From NCBI RefSeq assembly GCF_026627925.1, contig NZ_JAPNLE010000009.1, forward strand, positions 3,100,001-3,164,000: a stretch of DNA of 64,000 bases, written 5' to 3'. Source of the DNA: Cupriavidus sp. D39. GTDB taxonomy: Bacteria; Pseudomonadota; Gammaproteobacteria; Burkholderiales; Burkholderiaceae. The notes beneath the pieces were generated by a model. It worked only from the letters and a program-made list of their open reading frames with translations. It was not told the origin of the DNA and searched no databases. This document shows, piece after piece, positions 36,382 to 44,780 of this stretch (position 1 is the stretch's first letter; each line of letters starts with the position of its first letter). The position numbers and the translations under genes were made by a program.

Positions 36382-36723
36382 TCATGTCAGAAGACCCTCA
36401 ACGAAAACCCGAGCCGCCTGTGCCGCGCGCAAGCACGCCGCAGTTTCCCTGAAAAAGCTCAAGTTCTCCGCGATGGCGTGAAGCGGCTCGTGGACCGCGT
36501 GATCCAGGACGGCGGCCGGACACCCCTCGCCCAGGAGCGCCGCAACCTCCCCGATCAGCGCCACCAGCTCTGCGCGGAGCTGTCGCTCGGTCTCCCAACC
36601 AATCGCAACGCCGCTGAGCGGAACCAAGCCGATAGAAAAGGCCTTGTCCGCGACCCGCAGCGCGGCCGCGATTTCTGGCTCGTAGCCGGCACCCGCGGAC
36701 AGGAAGTTCGCGCACGGCATCAA
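36382..36723 (-). CDS. Hypothetical helical protein
   Basis: The 113-residue frame is rich in Ala/Leu helices (EIAAALRVADKAF, LRAELVALIGEVAALLGEG, PLHAIAENLSFFRETAACLRA) and looks protein-like. The start at 36723 is TTG followed directly by ATG. It overlaps another open frame (36398-36811) in a different phase. The offset does not fit a single lost base, so they are not simply two halves of one gene. The family is unknown. Confidence 0.45.
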   Translation of the reverse strand: MMPCANFLSAGAGYEPEIAAALRVADKAFSIGLVPLSGVAIGWETERQLRAELVALIGEVAALLGEGCPAAVLDHAVHEPLHAIAENLSFFRETAACLRAAQAARVFVEGLLT

Positions 36724-36811
36724 TCGGCGCGGAGACGCTCATCTGATCGCCGTCAAGCCAAAGGTTCGCGCCGGCTTCTCGTGCCCGGCAAAGCACTGCC
36801 GCTGCGCTCAT
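36398..36811 (-). CDS. Alternative overlapping frame with coupled start
   Basis: ATG 36811 overlaps the stop of the DUF1376 gene (ATGA), a strong coupling signal. The first 30 residues (MSAAAVLCRAREAGANLWLDG) resemble small TubC-docking-like proteins found in phage replication regions. After about residue 35 the sequence turns Arg/Gly-rich, as expected for a shadow frame. Probably only the beginning is meaningful, and the gene is either short and damaged or shares DNA with the frame at 36382-36723. Confidence 0.3.
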   Translation of the reverse strand: MSAAAVLCRAREAGANLWLDGDQMSVSAPIDAVRELPVRGCRLRARNRGRAAGRGQGLFYRLGSAQRRCDWLGDRATAPRRAGGADRGGCGAPGRGVSGRRPGSRGPRAASRHRGELELFQGNCGVLARGTGGSGFR

Positions 36812-38001
36812 GCTGCCGCCTGTCCCGGCAACACGCCGTAGAGGTATCGATGCACCAGCTCGTACTCGTTCAGGTTCATACGCTCGGCCTCGCTGACCGC
36901 GCGCTCGATCAGGCGCTGGTCCCCCGAAGCCTTGATGACCCGCCGGCGGAACCAGATCCAGTCCTCGCTGCCCTGCCGTGGTGGGATTCCGAGCTCCTCA
37001 GCCTTGGCGAGCACGCCCTCGGTCGTCTCGTCCCAGCTTTTGCCCGAGGGCCTTCCTGCGCCGCGATGCTCGGCCAGTGCCTCATCGACGAAGGCAGCCA
37101 AGAAGCCTGGGTTGACCGGCGAGTCATCGCCTTGCTGCGCCCTTCGCGCGCACGCGAGGCCGTGAGCATGGAGTAACACGGGCAGGGTGATGCCGCGCTT
37201 GGCAATCTTGAGCAGATCTTCGCTCACGCGCGCAGGCAGCCGCAAGGCCTTGTCCCGCTCGGCTTCCAGCTGCACTAGGTGTTTTCCGATTTCATCGGCA
37301 GAAAGCAGCGGCGGCGCTTCCGAGTTATCCACAGGGCCCACCACGTTCAAACTACCGACGCCGCCGCTATAGCTTTTGTTTTTAATTTCTCTCTTTCTCT
37401 CTCCCTCTCTCTTGCGATCGCCTGAGGAATCAGGGCCCGAATCGGGGGGCGATGTTTTATCTTGTCGGATGGGAATACGATTACCATCGGGGAGCGATCC
37501 CGATACGATCGATACAACCTGCTTCTTTTTGAGTGACTTTGATTGGGGGGCGATCGAGCGCAGGAGCGCTGCGGCCTCAACAACGCGCCTCGAAATAGCA
37601 TTGATGTCGACCTCAATGCCCCAGCGCTTGGCATTACCAGTCGATCCGGAAAGCCTATTCAGCAGCTTCTCGATCCAGGCCTCGAGCGATTTCTCCGCGA
37701 CAACCGGGTGATATAGACGCCCGTCCGAGCATTTCACCCAGCCGCGCAATGCGTGCTCTTTCACACGCTTCCAAGCCTTCGACTGCGAGAGGTGAACGAG
37801 CATTCGGTCATTGTCCGGCAGGCTTGCCGCGGGCACTTGGTGCCAGCTCTCAAGCCACAGCGCGATTGCGGCCGCTCGCTCGTCGCCTGTGCCAAGGATC
37901 CACGTCTCGGACCCGAGCAGCCGCTTTATCTCAAGCTGCATGAACGGGAAATCCCGTAGGTCGCAGTCGGGCGGTGTGAGTGGTGGGCGTTCGGAATTCA
38001 T
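36808..38001 (-). CDS. DUF1376-domain phage replication protein
   Basis: The 397-residue product opens with the DUF1376-type region: FPFMQLEIKRLLGSETWILGTGDERAAAIALWLESWHQVPAASLPDND, then a winged-helix-like part to about residue 110. A charged linker (DSSGDRKREGERKREIKNK) separates it from a helical C-terminal half. DUF1376 proteins are common in phage replication modules, often taking the place of an initiator or helicase loader. The linker contains simple CTCTCT DNA repeats near 37390. It overlaps both neighbours by 4 bp, so the three genes are coupled. Confidence 0.75.
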   Translation of the reverse strand: MNSERPPLTPPDCDLRDFPFMQLEIKRLLGSETWILGTGDERAAAIALWLESWHQVPAASLPDNDRMLVHLSQSKAWKRVKEHALRGWVKCSDGRLYHPVVAEKSLEAWIEKLLNRLSGSTGNAKRWGIEVDINAISRRVVEAAALLRSIAPQSKSLKKKQVVSIVSGSLPDGNRIPIRQDKTSPPDSGPDSSGDRKREGERKREIKNKSYSGGVGSLNVVGPVDNSEAPPLLSADEIGKHLVQLEAERDKALRLPARVSEDLLKIAKRGITLPVLLHAHGLACARRAQQGDDSPVNPGFLAAFVDEALAEHRGAGRPSGKSWDETTEGVLAKAEELGIPPRQGSEDWIWFRRRVIKASGDQRLIERAVSEAERMNLNEYELVHRYLYGVLPGQAAA

Positions 38002-38378
38002 GCCGCCCCCGCAATCGCCCGAAGCGGACGATCTGCCGCAGCAAGTACTTCGACACCAGCTTGCTGCCAGGTTTCGGCGTCGGCTTCCGACAAGTCGCCA
38101 GCCTCGGACGCGCAGCGCGTCGCGGCCAGGATGCGATGGAGCCCACGAGCATCGATCTCATCCGCACGGGCAAGCGTCTCGGCCAAGGTCAGACTCACGA
38201 CGCGGCCGATCTGGTCTACGAAATTGATCCTGGCTGCCTGACTGGCATCAAGACCGATGCCGTCACCGATCCAACGGAGTTGTGCATGGTCTGCGCGTTT
38301 TGCAGAAAAGCGGGCGCCCTTGAGGCTGAAAAGGAAAGGGGATTGCGTTTGCTCAGAGTGAGCGAGGGCTTTAGGCAT
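37998..38378 (-). CDS. Hypothetical satellite/phage protein
   Basis: The 126-residue product starts MPKALAHSEQTQSPF at 38378. Its C-terminal half is helical and acidic (TLAETLARADEIDARGLHRIL). Its stop overlaps the DUF1376 start by 4 bp, the usual coupling in early phage operons. No known motif is visible. Upstream are a hairpin and a terminator, so it is probably the first gene of the leftward replication operon. Confidence 0.55.
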   Translation of the reverse strand: MPKALAHSEQTQSPFLFSLKGARFSAKRADHAQLRWIGDGIGLDASQAARINFVDQIGRVVSLTLAETLARADEIDARGLHRILAATRCASEAGDLSEADAETWQQAGVEVLAAADRPLRAIAGAA

Positions 38379-38402
38379 TGCGGCCTCCGTGTGTGTGGTG
38401 GA

Positions 38403-38438
38403 GGCCCGCCGACCGGTTCCAATCGGTGGTGGCGGGCC
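38403..38438. repeat. Hairpin-forming inverted repeat
   Basis: GGCCCGCC and GGCGGGCC enclose 20 bases, with a further ACCG/CGGT pairing inside. It lies 25 bp before the start of the 37998-38378 gene, in what should be its leader. An RNA attenuator or an immunity-type structure, as P4 uses in its leader, is possible but not shown. Confidence 0.45.
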
Positions 38439-38543
38439 AGACGGCGAGGTTGGAACTACCGGCACACACGGCAACCGGCCAGCCTTGCGGCTGCCTCACC
38501 CGGCCCGCCATAGAAAAAGGCGCGCGCAAGCGCAGACGAACAG

Positions 38544-38564
38544 AAAAAAGCCGCTTCGGGCGGC
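38544..38564 (-). terminator. Rho-independent terminator after the KilA-N gene
   Basis: On the minus strand GCCGC-CCGAA-GCGGC is followed by six T. It lies about 170 bp downstream of the KilA-N gene and would separate it from the DUF1376 operon. Confidence 0.75.
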
Positions 38565-38731
38565 TGTTCGCCGTGTGTTGTTCGGGGTTCCAATCCCGGC
38601 CCATGCTGTTTCATGGACCGCCTGAGTATAGCTCGGAGCCGGGGGATTGCAAGTGCGTTCCAGGTGGCTTGCGACGAGTACAGGGCCAACTTCGATCGAA
38701 GGGGGCTGCAAGTGCGCCGGGCAAAGGGGGA

Positions 38732-39483
38732 TCATGCGGTCCCTCCGTTCGTCTGGCCCAGGCCCATGACGTGCCGCTGAATGTAGGTCAGCCCCTTCCC
38801 TGTGACTAAGGTGCGGCAGTAGACGCACGTTTCGCCGTGCCGGTTGTTGAATTTCCGCTCGACCACCCGGAAGCGCCCAGCATCGAGGTGCTCCTGATAT
38901 GGCACATTGTTCCGCATCAACAGCCCGCGGTCGCGCAGGATCGTGAACAGCCGGTTCGGGCCGGTGCCCAATATCTTTGCGACCTCCTGAACGGTTTGGC
39001 AGTTGACGGCCTCGGTCACAGAGTCGTGAAACTCCACTTTCGGAGCCTGCTCGGCCACCTTGGCTGTGAGCTGGCTATTCTGTTCCGCCAGATCGGCGGC
39101 CAGGCGCAGCGCTTCCGGCAGAGATTGAGGGACAGCAAAGGCAGGGGCGCTCCGGTCCGACGCCATCGCGTCATAGGCGCGGATAACCTTCAGGTGGAAG
39201 GAGGCACTGATCCACATGGCGTAGGCGTAAACAAGCTCCTTACAGACGTAAGTGCCGCCGCCGTTACCGCGCTTGGCCTCGAGTGGGGTAATACGGGAAT
39301 TTCCCGTATTTGAAATTTCGGAGATCAGCTCGCACGTTTCGGGGCGGCGCATGAACTCGTGTACCTCGACGGTGCGGCTGTTCATGCCGGCGGTGGCGGC
39401 GCGCTGCAGGTCGTTGAGGCAGTAGCGGCCGGCGGCATCCATACGAATGTCAACGCCCTGAATTGCTAACCCCCGGCGCTCAT
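38732..39483 (-). CDS. KilA-N / antirepressor protein (one frameshift)
   Basis: Restoring one base in the C5 run at 39470-39474 connects ATG 39483, which overlaps the preceding AlpA gene by 4 bp, to the long frame. The 250-residue protein has a KilA-N domain (VDIRMDAAGRYCLNDLQRAA, then TYVCKELVYAYAMWISASFHLKVIRAYD). After a coiled linker comes the KilAC/ANT domain (EVAKILGTGPNRLFTILRDRGLLMRNNVPYQEHLD). Such proteins act as phage antirepressors or DNA-binding regulators. A 21-bp palindrome, shared with 22815-22835, lies inside the coding region. Confidence 0.8.
39290..39310. repeat. 21-bp perfect palindrome, copy 2
   Basis: The arm AATACGGGAA is inverted around one base, as at 22815-22835. 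Here it encodes part of an NTGNSRI peptide in the KilA-N gene, so coding constraint alone might explain it, but the non-coding twin argues for a binding site. Confidence 0.55.
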
Positions 39484-39695
39484 GCTGCCACCTCGGCGCG
39501 GTAGCCGGCAGGGTTCGCCAGGAACGCGTCGATCTGGCCACGGCGCCACCCGACAGCACGCGGCCCGAGTTGGACGGCAGCGGGGAACGTCTTATCTTTG
39601 ATGCGCTGGTAGATGGTGGAGCGCGAGAGCCCAGTTTCGGACTCGACTTGCCGTCGGCGCAGGATCGTCTGCGCGGACTGTGTATGTTCGGCCAT
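39480..39695 (-). CDS. AlpA-family regulator, second copy
   Basis: The 71-residue protein begins MAEHTQSAQTILRRRQ and shows the AlpA winged helix: RRRQVESETGLSRSTIYQRIK, then FPAAVQLGPRAVGWRRGQIDAFL. ATG 39695 was chosen because the preceding 34 codons look non-coding. Its stop overlaps the KilA-N start by 4 bp. Lying near the integrase, it is the better candidate for the island's excision regulator. Confidence 0.85.
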   Translation of the reverse strand: MAEHTQSAQTILRRRQVESETGLSRSTIYQRIKDKTFPAAVQLGPRAVGWRRGQIDAFLANPAGYRAEVAA

Positions 39696-39807
39696 TTTTA
39701 ACCCTTTGAGGATTGCCTCGGAACAATTCCGTAGCAGTGGCCGAATTGAATATGTAATGTGGATGCACGTTTGCCAGCTGGCAAACGTTGTTGCCACGTG
39801 GAAATTG

Positions 39808-39990
39808 TCAGGCTTTCAGGTAGGTAAGGCCTGCGCGGATGCTTTCCCCAATACTGGCTCTGCTCAGCCCGCTCCCCTCCGCCATCGGAAGGGCGTCGAC
39901 AAGGCCCGCAACAGCGCTGGCGATCTGGGAGGCATTAGGTTTTTCACCGCGCCGGTAGAGACTCGACTTCTCTGAGAGCAATAGGGCCAA
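39808..39990 (-). CDS. Small hypothetical protein after the 40014 gene
   Basis: The frame gives about 60 residues (EKSSLYRRGEKPNASQIASAVAGLVDALP, interrupted here for length, then AEGSGLSRASIGES). The start is unclear: TTG at 39990 is possible, and the frame is open further back across the preceding stop. It is reported because the composition is protein-like and it abuts the preceding gene. Confidence 0.35.
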   Translation of the reverse strand: MALLLSEKSSLYRRGEKPNASQIASAVAGLVDALPMAEGSGLSRASIGESIRAGLTYLKA

Positions 39991-40013
39991 AGCGGCAATC
40001 TGTTTTTGCAGAG

Positions 40014-40820
40014 TTACGCGCTCGCCCTCGCCGAGCGGCGGGGGGCGTCTGAGCTCTCCATCTGGTCGTTCTCGCTCACCAGTCGCTCAAAATCTCGGAT
40101 CGCATCGCTTCGTACCACTAACACGCTATCTTCCGGCAAGCCCGCAGCTGGATAGTAGTCAGCCTCACGGTCGTCTTGGCGACGCTCAAGGTACTGTTTT
40201 CGCTTTTCCGTATGCTGTTTCAACAACTCCTCTGCGGCTTCGCCATCGATATCCTTGCTTGCGATATCCCGCAGCATCTCTTCCAGTAGAGCCGTCGAAC
40301 CATCTATGTCTGGGTTGCTATCAAAACTCTCCTGAAGCTGGCAAACGGTGCCGTCACTCCTTTCGAGAAACGCACCGCTTAAACACTGCAAGCTCACTGC
40401 AGGCCCATCGGTCATCTGTTGATAAGCGTGTTCAACGTCCAACCGCTCACCGCCGAACATGGGTAGATCCCACAGCCCCTCAATAGTTGACACCGTCGTG
40501 TCCAAATTGAGGTATCGAGTTTCGTCAATAACGAGGCTCTTCATTGCTCGTATCGGCTTCCCTTTGGCTTCTTCTGGGAGGCCGGGAATTAGCTTACTCA
40601 TGGCTGGAGGATATGTCCGCCATTCAGTGTCTTCGTAGCCGACTACTTTGCCAAGTCGCGCCTGAGCATGATTGACGAGATGCACAGAGAGTTTTAGATG
40701 CCCCTCCAGAGCGAACTGCAGGACATCGGCTGTCCCAACCTCTTCACCAAAAGCAATGGAGAGATGGCGGGCGGTATCTGCTATGGAAAGCCACTTTTTC
40801 AAACGATACAGCTTGCTCAT
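40014..40820 (-). CDS. Hypothetical protein next to the integrase
   Basis: The 268-residue product starts MSKLYRLKKWLSIADTARHLS at 40820. Residues 10-45 look like a helix-turn-helix-type domain (SIADTARHLSIAFGEEVGTADVLQFALEG), also seen as a leading domain in other integrase-adjacent proteins. The middle is beta-rich and the C-terminal 80 residues are acidic and helical. No enzyme motif is visible. It is transcribed the same way as the integrase, 109 bp downstream of its stop. Cargo at this position in P4-like elements often has a defence role, but nothing here proves that. Confidence 0.55.
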   Translation of the reverse strand: MSKLYRLKKWLSIADTARHLSIAFGEEVGTADVLQFALEGHLKLSVHLVNHAQARLGKVVGYEDTEWRTYPPAMSKLIPGLPEEAKGKPIRAMKSLVIDETRYLNLDTTVSTIEGLWDLPMFGGERLDVEHAYQQMTDGPAVSLQCLSGAFLERSDGTVCQLQESFDSNPDIDGSTALLEEMLRDIASKDIDGEAAEELLKQHTEKRKQYLERRQDDREADYYPAAGLPEDSVLVVRSDAIRDFERLVSENDQMESSDAPRRSARASA

Positions 40821-40929
40821 TGCACACTTGGAGTCCCCATTGATAGGAAGCTGCGCCAACCGGATGGGATACCGGTTCTCGGTGATCGGCCTAGGCGCGG
40901 CTTAAGTGATTATCGTTGACGTGTCGCGG

Positions 40930-42143
40930 TCAGGCGGCAGGACCGGAGAACGCCAATACCTTGGCTCCCAGCTTCAACTCGTCTAGGTAGTCTGCCCAGC
41001 GCTGCATCATCTCGCGCCGCTCCCTCATGAATTTCGTTCGGTTATACGCCGTGCCCAACGCATCCGGCACTTTGTGGGCGAGCTGGTGCTCAATTACCTC
41101 GGGCTTGATATGCAATTCCTCATGCAAGATCGTCCGTGCCATCGCCCGAAACCCGTGGCCGGTGATCTCGGTTTTCGTGTCGTACCCCATGCGCCGAAGG
41201 GCGGCGTTTACCGCGGCTTCGCTCATGGCCTTCTGTGGGTCACGCCCCGGAAAGACGTAGCGCCCGTGGCCCGTTAGTGCGGCCAGCTCGCGGAGGATGA
41301 CGACCGCCTGCGTGGCCAGCGGTACCGTGTGTTCTGTTTTGGTCTTCGTCACGAAGTAGCGCCACTCCGCCTTATCCAGATCGAACCCGTCCCACTCAGC
41401 CTTGCGCAGCTCACCAGGCCGGACGAACAGCAGCGGAGACAGCAGCAGCGCGCACCGGACGACGAACGTGCCCTTGAACGCGTCGATGGCCCGCAACAGC
41501 GCGCCCACCTTCACCGGGTCGGTGATGGAAGCAAAATTCTCGTGTCGGGCCGGCTGTAGTGCGCCGCGCAGATCGCCGGACGGGTCACGTTCCGCTCGGC
41601 CCGTGGCGACGGCATACCTGAATACCTGCCCGCAGTTCTGATGCGCTCGGTGGGCGGTATCAAGCGCCCCCGCGCCTCTATACGGCGTAACACCGCCAGC
41701 AGCTCCGCCGCGCTTATCTCTGCGACGGGCCGTCCGCCCAGCCAGGGGAAGACGTTCTTCTCAAGGCGCTGAATCACCTTGTCCGCATGACTGTCGGCCC
41801 AGCCTGGGGACTGCTTGGCAAACCATTCGCGGGCGATGATCTCGAAGCTGTTGGTCGCTCGCTCGAACCTCGCGGCCTTCTGTGCCTTACGATTCTCGCC
41901 GGGATCCACGTCATTCGCCAAGAGCTTCCGGGCGGCCTCCCGGCGCTCCCTCGCCTCCTTCAGCCCCACATCCGGGTAGACGCCAAAGCTCAGCCGCTTC
42001 TCTTTGCCCGCAAAGCGATACTTCATCCGCCACCACTTGCCCCCGCTGGGAGCGACTTCCAGGTAGAGGCCGCCGCCGTCGAATAATTTCTGGGTCTTGT
42101 CGGTCGGCTTGGCGGTGCGGATCGCGGTATCTGTCAGCGGCAT
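40930..42143 (-). CDS. int: P4-type tyrosine integrase of the island (one frameshift)
   Basis: Restoring one base in the C5 run at 41667-41671 joins two frames into 404 residues. The N-terminal DUF4102 arm-binding domain is clear (LTDTAIRTAKPTDKTQKLFD, GGKWWRMKYRFAGKEKRLSFG). The core-binding domain follows, then the catalytic residues: R in RPGELRKAEWDG, the box HGFRAMAR, H in EHQLAHK and the Tyr in LGTAYNR. It lies 165 bp from the tRNA end, the usual place for such integrases. If the break is real, the element cannot move by itself. Confidence 0.9.
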
Positions 42144-42145
42144 TT

Positions 42146-42204
42146 GGGGGCATCTCCTATGTGGGCCCGGTGAGTTGCCCCCAATGTTGCCCCCAGATGC
42201 CCCC
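42146..42204. promoter_or_regulatory. Probable integrase arm-type sites, right end
   Basis: GTTGCCCCC occurs at 42174-42182 and 42186-42194, GATGCCCCC at 42196-42204, and an inverted GGGGGCAT at 42146-42153. The same 9-mers lie inside the left end (5245-5265). They stand between the integrase start and the attachment repeat. Confidence 0.5.
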
Positions 42205-42239
42205 GGATTTCAATAGATCACGCAGGAATATCTAGGACG

Positions 42240-42283
42240 AAAAAAGGCCGGAAGCCCTGAATCTATTTGGCTTACCGGCCTTT
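42240..42283 (-). terminator. Terminator now serving the tRNA-Ala gene
   Basis: On the minus strand AAAGGCCGG, one unpaired base and AAGCC pair with GGCTT and CCGGCCTTT, followed by six T in all. It is inside the island 25 bp beyond the tRNA 3' end, so the element brings its own terminator to replace the displaced one at 5065-5097. Confidence 0.75.
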
Positions 42284-42307
42284 CCCGGACTACTTTGGAG
42301 CTTATCT

Positions 42308-42322
42308 TGGTGGACCGAAGGA
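42308..42322 (+). repeat. Right attachment-site repeat
   Basis: These 15 bases are the 3' end of the tRNA gene, including CCA, and equal 5170-5184. Confidence 0.75.
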
Positions 42323-42383
42323 GGATCGAACTCCCGACCTCTGCATTGCGAACGCAGCGCTCTCCCAGCTGAGCTATCGGCCC
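42308..42383 (-). tRNA. tRNA-Ala, anticodon CGC
   Basis: The 76-base gene folds normally. The acceptor GGGCCGA pairs with TCGGTCC (one G-T), the D arm is GCTC/GAGC, the anticodon stem is CTGCG/TGCAG with loop TTCGCAA, and the T arm GGGAG/CTCCT has loop TTCGATC. CCA is encoded. The anticodon CGC reads the Ala codon GCG. It lies 40 bp downstream of soxB and its 3' end is the island's attachment site; the inserted repeat restores an intact gene. Confidence 0.95.
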
Positions 42384-42423
42384 GTGACGAATGATTGTAG
42401 CTCAGTTTTTCGCGGTTGTTCAA

Positions 42424-44145
42424 TCACGTTGCCATGCCTGCGTTGCCGGCCATGCCGCGCACCGTCGGCAGGTTCAGCGGGCGGGCGGTGACCTCGCCGG
42501 AGGCGCGCAGCCATTGGGCCATCAGGTCCCAGATCGGGGGGCTGCCATTCTGGCGGGCTTCTTCCGAGACGGGCGCCCAGCCGGCCACCTTGTAGGTCTT
42601 GGCGGCGTCGATGGGCTGGCCCTTGAGGCGCATCTCGGTGATGCGTTTTCCCATCGCCGCGGTGGGGTCGATGGTGTATCGCAGGCCGCCCACGCGCACC
42701 ATGTCGCCGCCCTGCTGGTAGTAGGGATCCGGGTTGAACAAGTTGTCGGCCACGTCTTCGAGTATGGTCTTGATGGTCTCGCCGCTCATCGCGGTAACTG
42801 TGGTGTGGGGATACGTGATGGCGGTCTGGTCCATCAGGTGTTCCATGGTGATGGCCTGCCCGGGCAGCAACGTGGTGCCCCAGCGGAAGCCCGGCGAGAA
42901 GGCGATCTCGGCGCCCTGCACATCCATCAGGCCATCCAGGATCAGCTGGTCGAACGTGCCGTTGAAATTGCCGCGGCGGTACAGCAGGCCGCTGTTGCGC
43001 GCGAGCACCTCGCCGAGTTGCTTCTCATACGGCGCGCGCACCTTGGCGATGAGCGCGTCCATGACGGGATCGGCAGCCAGGTAGTTGGCGAAGACCGGCA
43101 GCAGGCGGTAGCGGAAATCGCTGACCTTGCCGCCCTTGACGTCGAAGTCGAGCACGCCGAGGAACTTGCCGTTGGAGCCGGCGTTGGTGACCAGCGTGGT
43201 GCCGCCGGCGTTCTTGACCGGCACCGGCGCAGGCATGCCGTCGTGCGTGTGGCCGCCGAGGATGGCGTCGAGGCCGCGCACGCGCGAGGCGAGCTTGAGG
43301 TCCACGTCCATGCCGTTGTGCGACAGCAGCACAACCACCTGCGCTCCCTTGCCGCGGGCCTGGTCGATGACCTGCTGCAGGTTTTCTTCCTGGATGCCGA
43401 AGGTCCAGTCGGGCGTGAAGTAGCGCGGGTTGGCGATCGGCGTGTAGGGAAAGGCCTGGCCGATGATGGCCACCGGCACGCCGTTCATTTCGCGGACGAC
43501 GTAGGGATCGAAGACGGGATCGCCGAAGTCGTTGGTCTTGATGTTCTGCGCGAGGAAGGCGACCTTGCCCTTGAAGTCGCGCTCGACGATCTCGGTGACG
43601 CGTTCGGCGCCGAGCGTCATTTCCCAGTGCGGGGTCATCACGTCCACGCCCAGCGCCAGCGCGGCGTCGACCATGTCCTGCCCGCGCGTCCAAAGCGCGG
43701 TGGCCGAACCCTGCCAGGTATCGCCGCCGTCGAGCAGCAGCGCGCCGGGCCGGCCGGCCTTGAGCTGCTTGATCAGCGTGGCGAGATGGGCAAAGCCGCC
43801 AACCTTGCCATAGCGGCGGGCCGCTTCGGTGAATTCAAGATAGGTGAACGCATGCGCCTGCGCGCTGCCGGGGGCGATGCCGTAGTGGCGCAGGAAGGCC
43901 TGCCCGACGAGGTGCGGCGGCTTGCCCGCGTAGTCGCCCACGCCGAGGTTGACGTTGGGCTCGCGAAAATGCAGCGGGCGCAGCTGCGCGTGGCAATCGG
44001 TGAAATGCAGCAGGTGCACGTTGCCGAAGCGCGGCACGTCGTAGAGCTTGCCGGCGGCCTGCGCGGCTTGTGCGTCGGTGGCGGGAAAGGTCATGCCGCC
44101 GGCGCCGGCGATAGCCAGCACCTGCAGGAACTCGCGTCGGTTCAT
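42424..44145 (-). CDS. soxB: Thiosulfohydrolase SoxB
   Basis: The 573-residue protein has a Tat signal ([15 protein letters not shown]) and the metallophosphatase-like metal motifs of Sox[28 protein letters not shown] and GGHTHDG. A 5'-nucleotidase-type C-terminal domain follows. SoxB releases sulfate by hydrolysis from the sulfone group carried on SoxYZ in the periplasm, using a dimanganese centre. It is the last gene of the leftward sox cluster, starting about 100 bp after the soxW-like gene. Length and motifs look complete. Confidence 0.95.
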   Translation of the reverse strand: MNRREFLQVLAIAGAGGMTFPATDAQAAQAAGKLYDVPRFGNVHLLHFTDCHAQLRPLHFREPNVNLGVGDYAGKPPHLVGQAFLRHYGIAPGSAQAHAFTYLEFTEAARRYGKVGGFAHLATLIKQLKAGRPGALLLDGGDTWQGSATALWTRGQDMVDAALALGVDVMTPHWEMTLGAERVTEIVERDFKGKVAFLAQNIKTNDFGDPVFDPYVVREMNGVPVAIIGQAFPYTPIANPRYFTPDWTFGIQEENLQQVIDQARGKGAQVVVLLSHNGMDVDLKLASRVRGLDAILGGHTHDGMPAPVPVKNAGGTTLVTNAGSNGKFLGVLDFDVKGGKVSDFRYRLLPVFANYLAADPVMDALIAKVRAPYEKQLGEVLARNSGLLYRRGNFNGTFDQLILDGLMDVQGAEIAFSPGFRWGTTLLPGQAITMEHLMDQTAITYPHTTVTAMSGETIKTILEDVADNLFNPDPYYQQGGDMVRVGGLRYTIDPTAAMGKRITEMRLKGQPIDAAKTYKVAGWAPVSEEARQNGSPPIWDLMAQWLRASGEVTARPLNLPTVRGMAGNAGMAT

Positions 44146-44242
44146 TGTCTCGTCCTGTGCATGTCATGTGCCGGTGTCAGGCTCTTGCGACCCGGCATCT
44201 TGTGGCTGAGGCGGCCGGTGTGGCCCAGGTGGCCGCAGGCGG

Positions 44243-44771
44243 CTACTTCTGCGTTGGCGTGGCGTACCTGGCCAGCGCCGCGACTTCTTCTTCCAGCATC
44301 TCGCCGACTTCCTTCTGCACGACCTTGCCGTGGCCGTCGATCACATACAGCTCGGGCAACCCCTTGCGCTTGCCGAGCGCGGCGCGCAGCGCGGGCGTGT
44401 CCATCGCGGCCGGGAAGGTGTAGCCGTGTTTCGCCATGTAGGCGGTGGCGTCCTTGGGATCCTTGTCGATGCTGAGCGCCAGCACCTGCAGCCCGCCACG
44501 CGCGCCACCGGTACTGTCGTAGAGCGTTTGCAGGCGCGGGTTCTGCAGCGCGCAGAAGGGGCACCACGATGCCCAGACTTCCACCACCAGCGGCCTGCCG
44601 GCCAGGTCGGCGGGTGTCACGACGCTGCCGTCGAGCAAGCTTCACCGGCGGCAGGCGCACTGTGTCGCCTACCTCCAGCGCGGCGGCCGCGCCGCTTCCG
44701 GCCAGCGCGGCGAGCAGCAGCGCGCATGGGAGTGCGCGCCGGAGGGTGCCGGCCATGCGCCTGGGTGTCAT
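44243..44771 (-). CDS. soxW: SoxW-like periplasmic thioredoxin (one frameshift)
   Basis: A signal-peptide frame (ALPCALLLAALAGSGAAAALE) and a thioredoxin frame join when one T near 44637 is removed, giving 175 residues. The thioredoxin fold shows VEVWASWCPFCALQNPR with the C-x2-C active site, LALSIDKDP and LPELYVIDGHG. SoxW or similar thioredoxins keep SoxYZ or other Sox cysteines reduced in the periplasm. It starts 9 bp after soxX. This is the only break in the window that needs a base removed. Confidence 0.75.
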
Positions 44772-44780
44772 CGCGGTGCC

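Larger units (their letters stand above)
5170..42322. mobile_element. 37-kb genomic island integrated at tRNA-Ala(CGC)
   Basis: The island is bounded by identical 15-bp copies of TGGTGGACCGAAGGA. The right copy is the 3' end of the tRNA including its CCA. A P4-type tyrosine integrase is the gene nearest the tRNA, as is usual for such elements. Repeated 9-bp motifs lie at the same orientation inside both ends. Contents are mixed: a Druantia-like operon with vsr, serine and tyrosine recombinases, toxin-antitoxin genes, a ParB-like gene, McrBC, and a reduced phage-satellite region next to the integrase. Strong changes in base composition between modules suggest layered insertions. It contains no recognisable conjugation genes, so any movement would need help from another element. 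Confidence 0.8.

Noticed and set aside
38575..38605. T-arm-like sequence (CGGGGTTCCAATCCCG)
   Set aside because: No matching acceptor, D arm or anticodon arm could be placed on either strand, so no tRNA is called.
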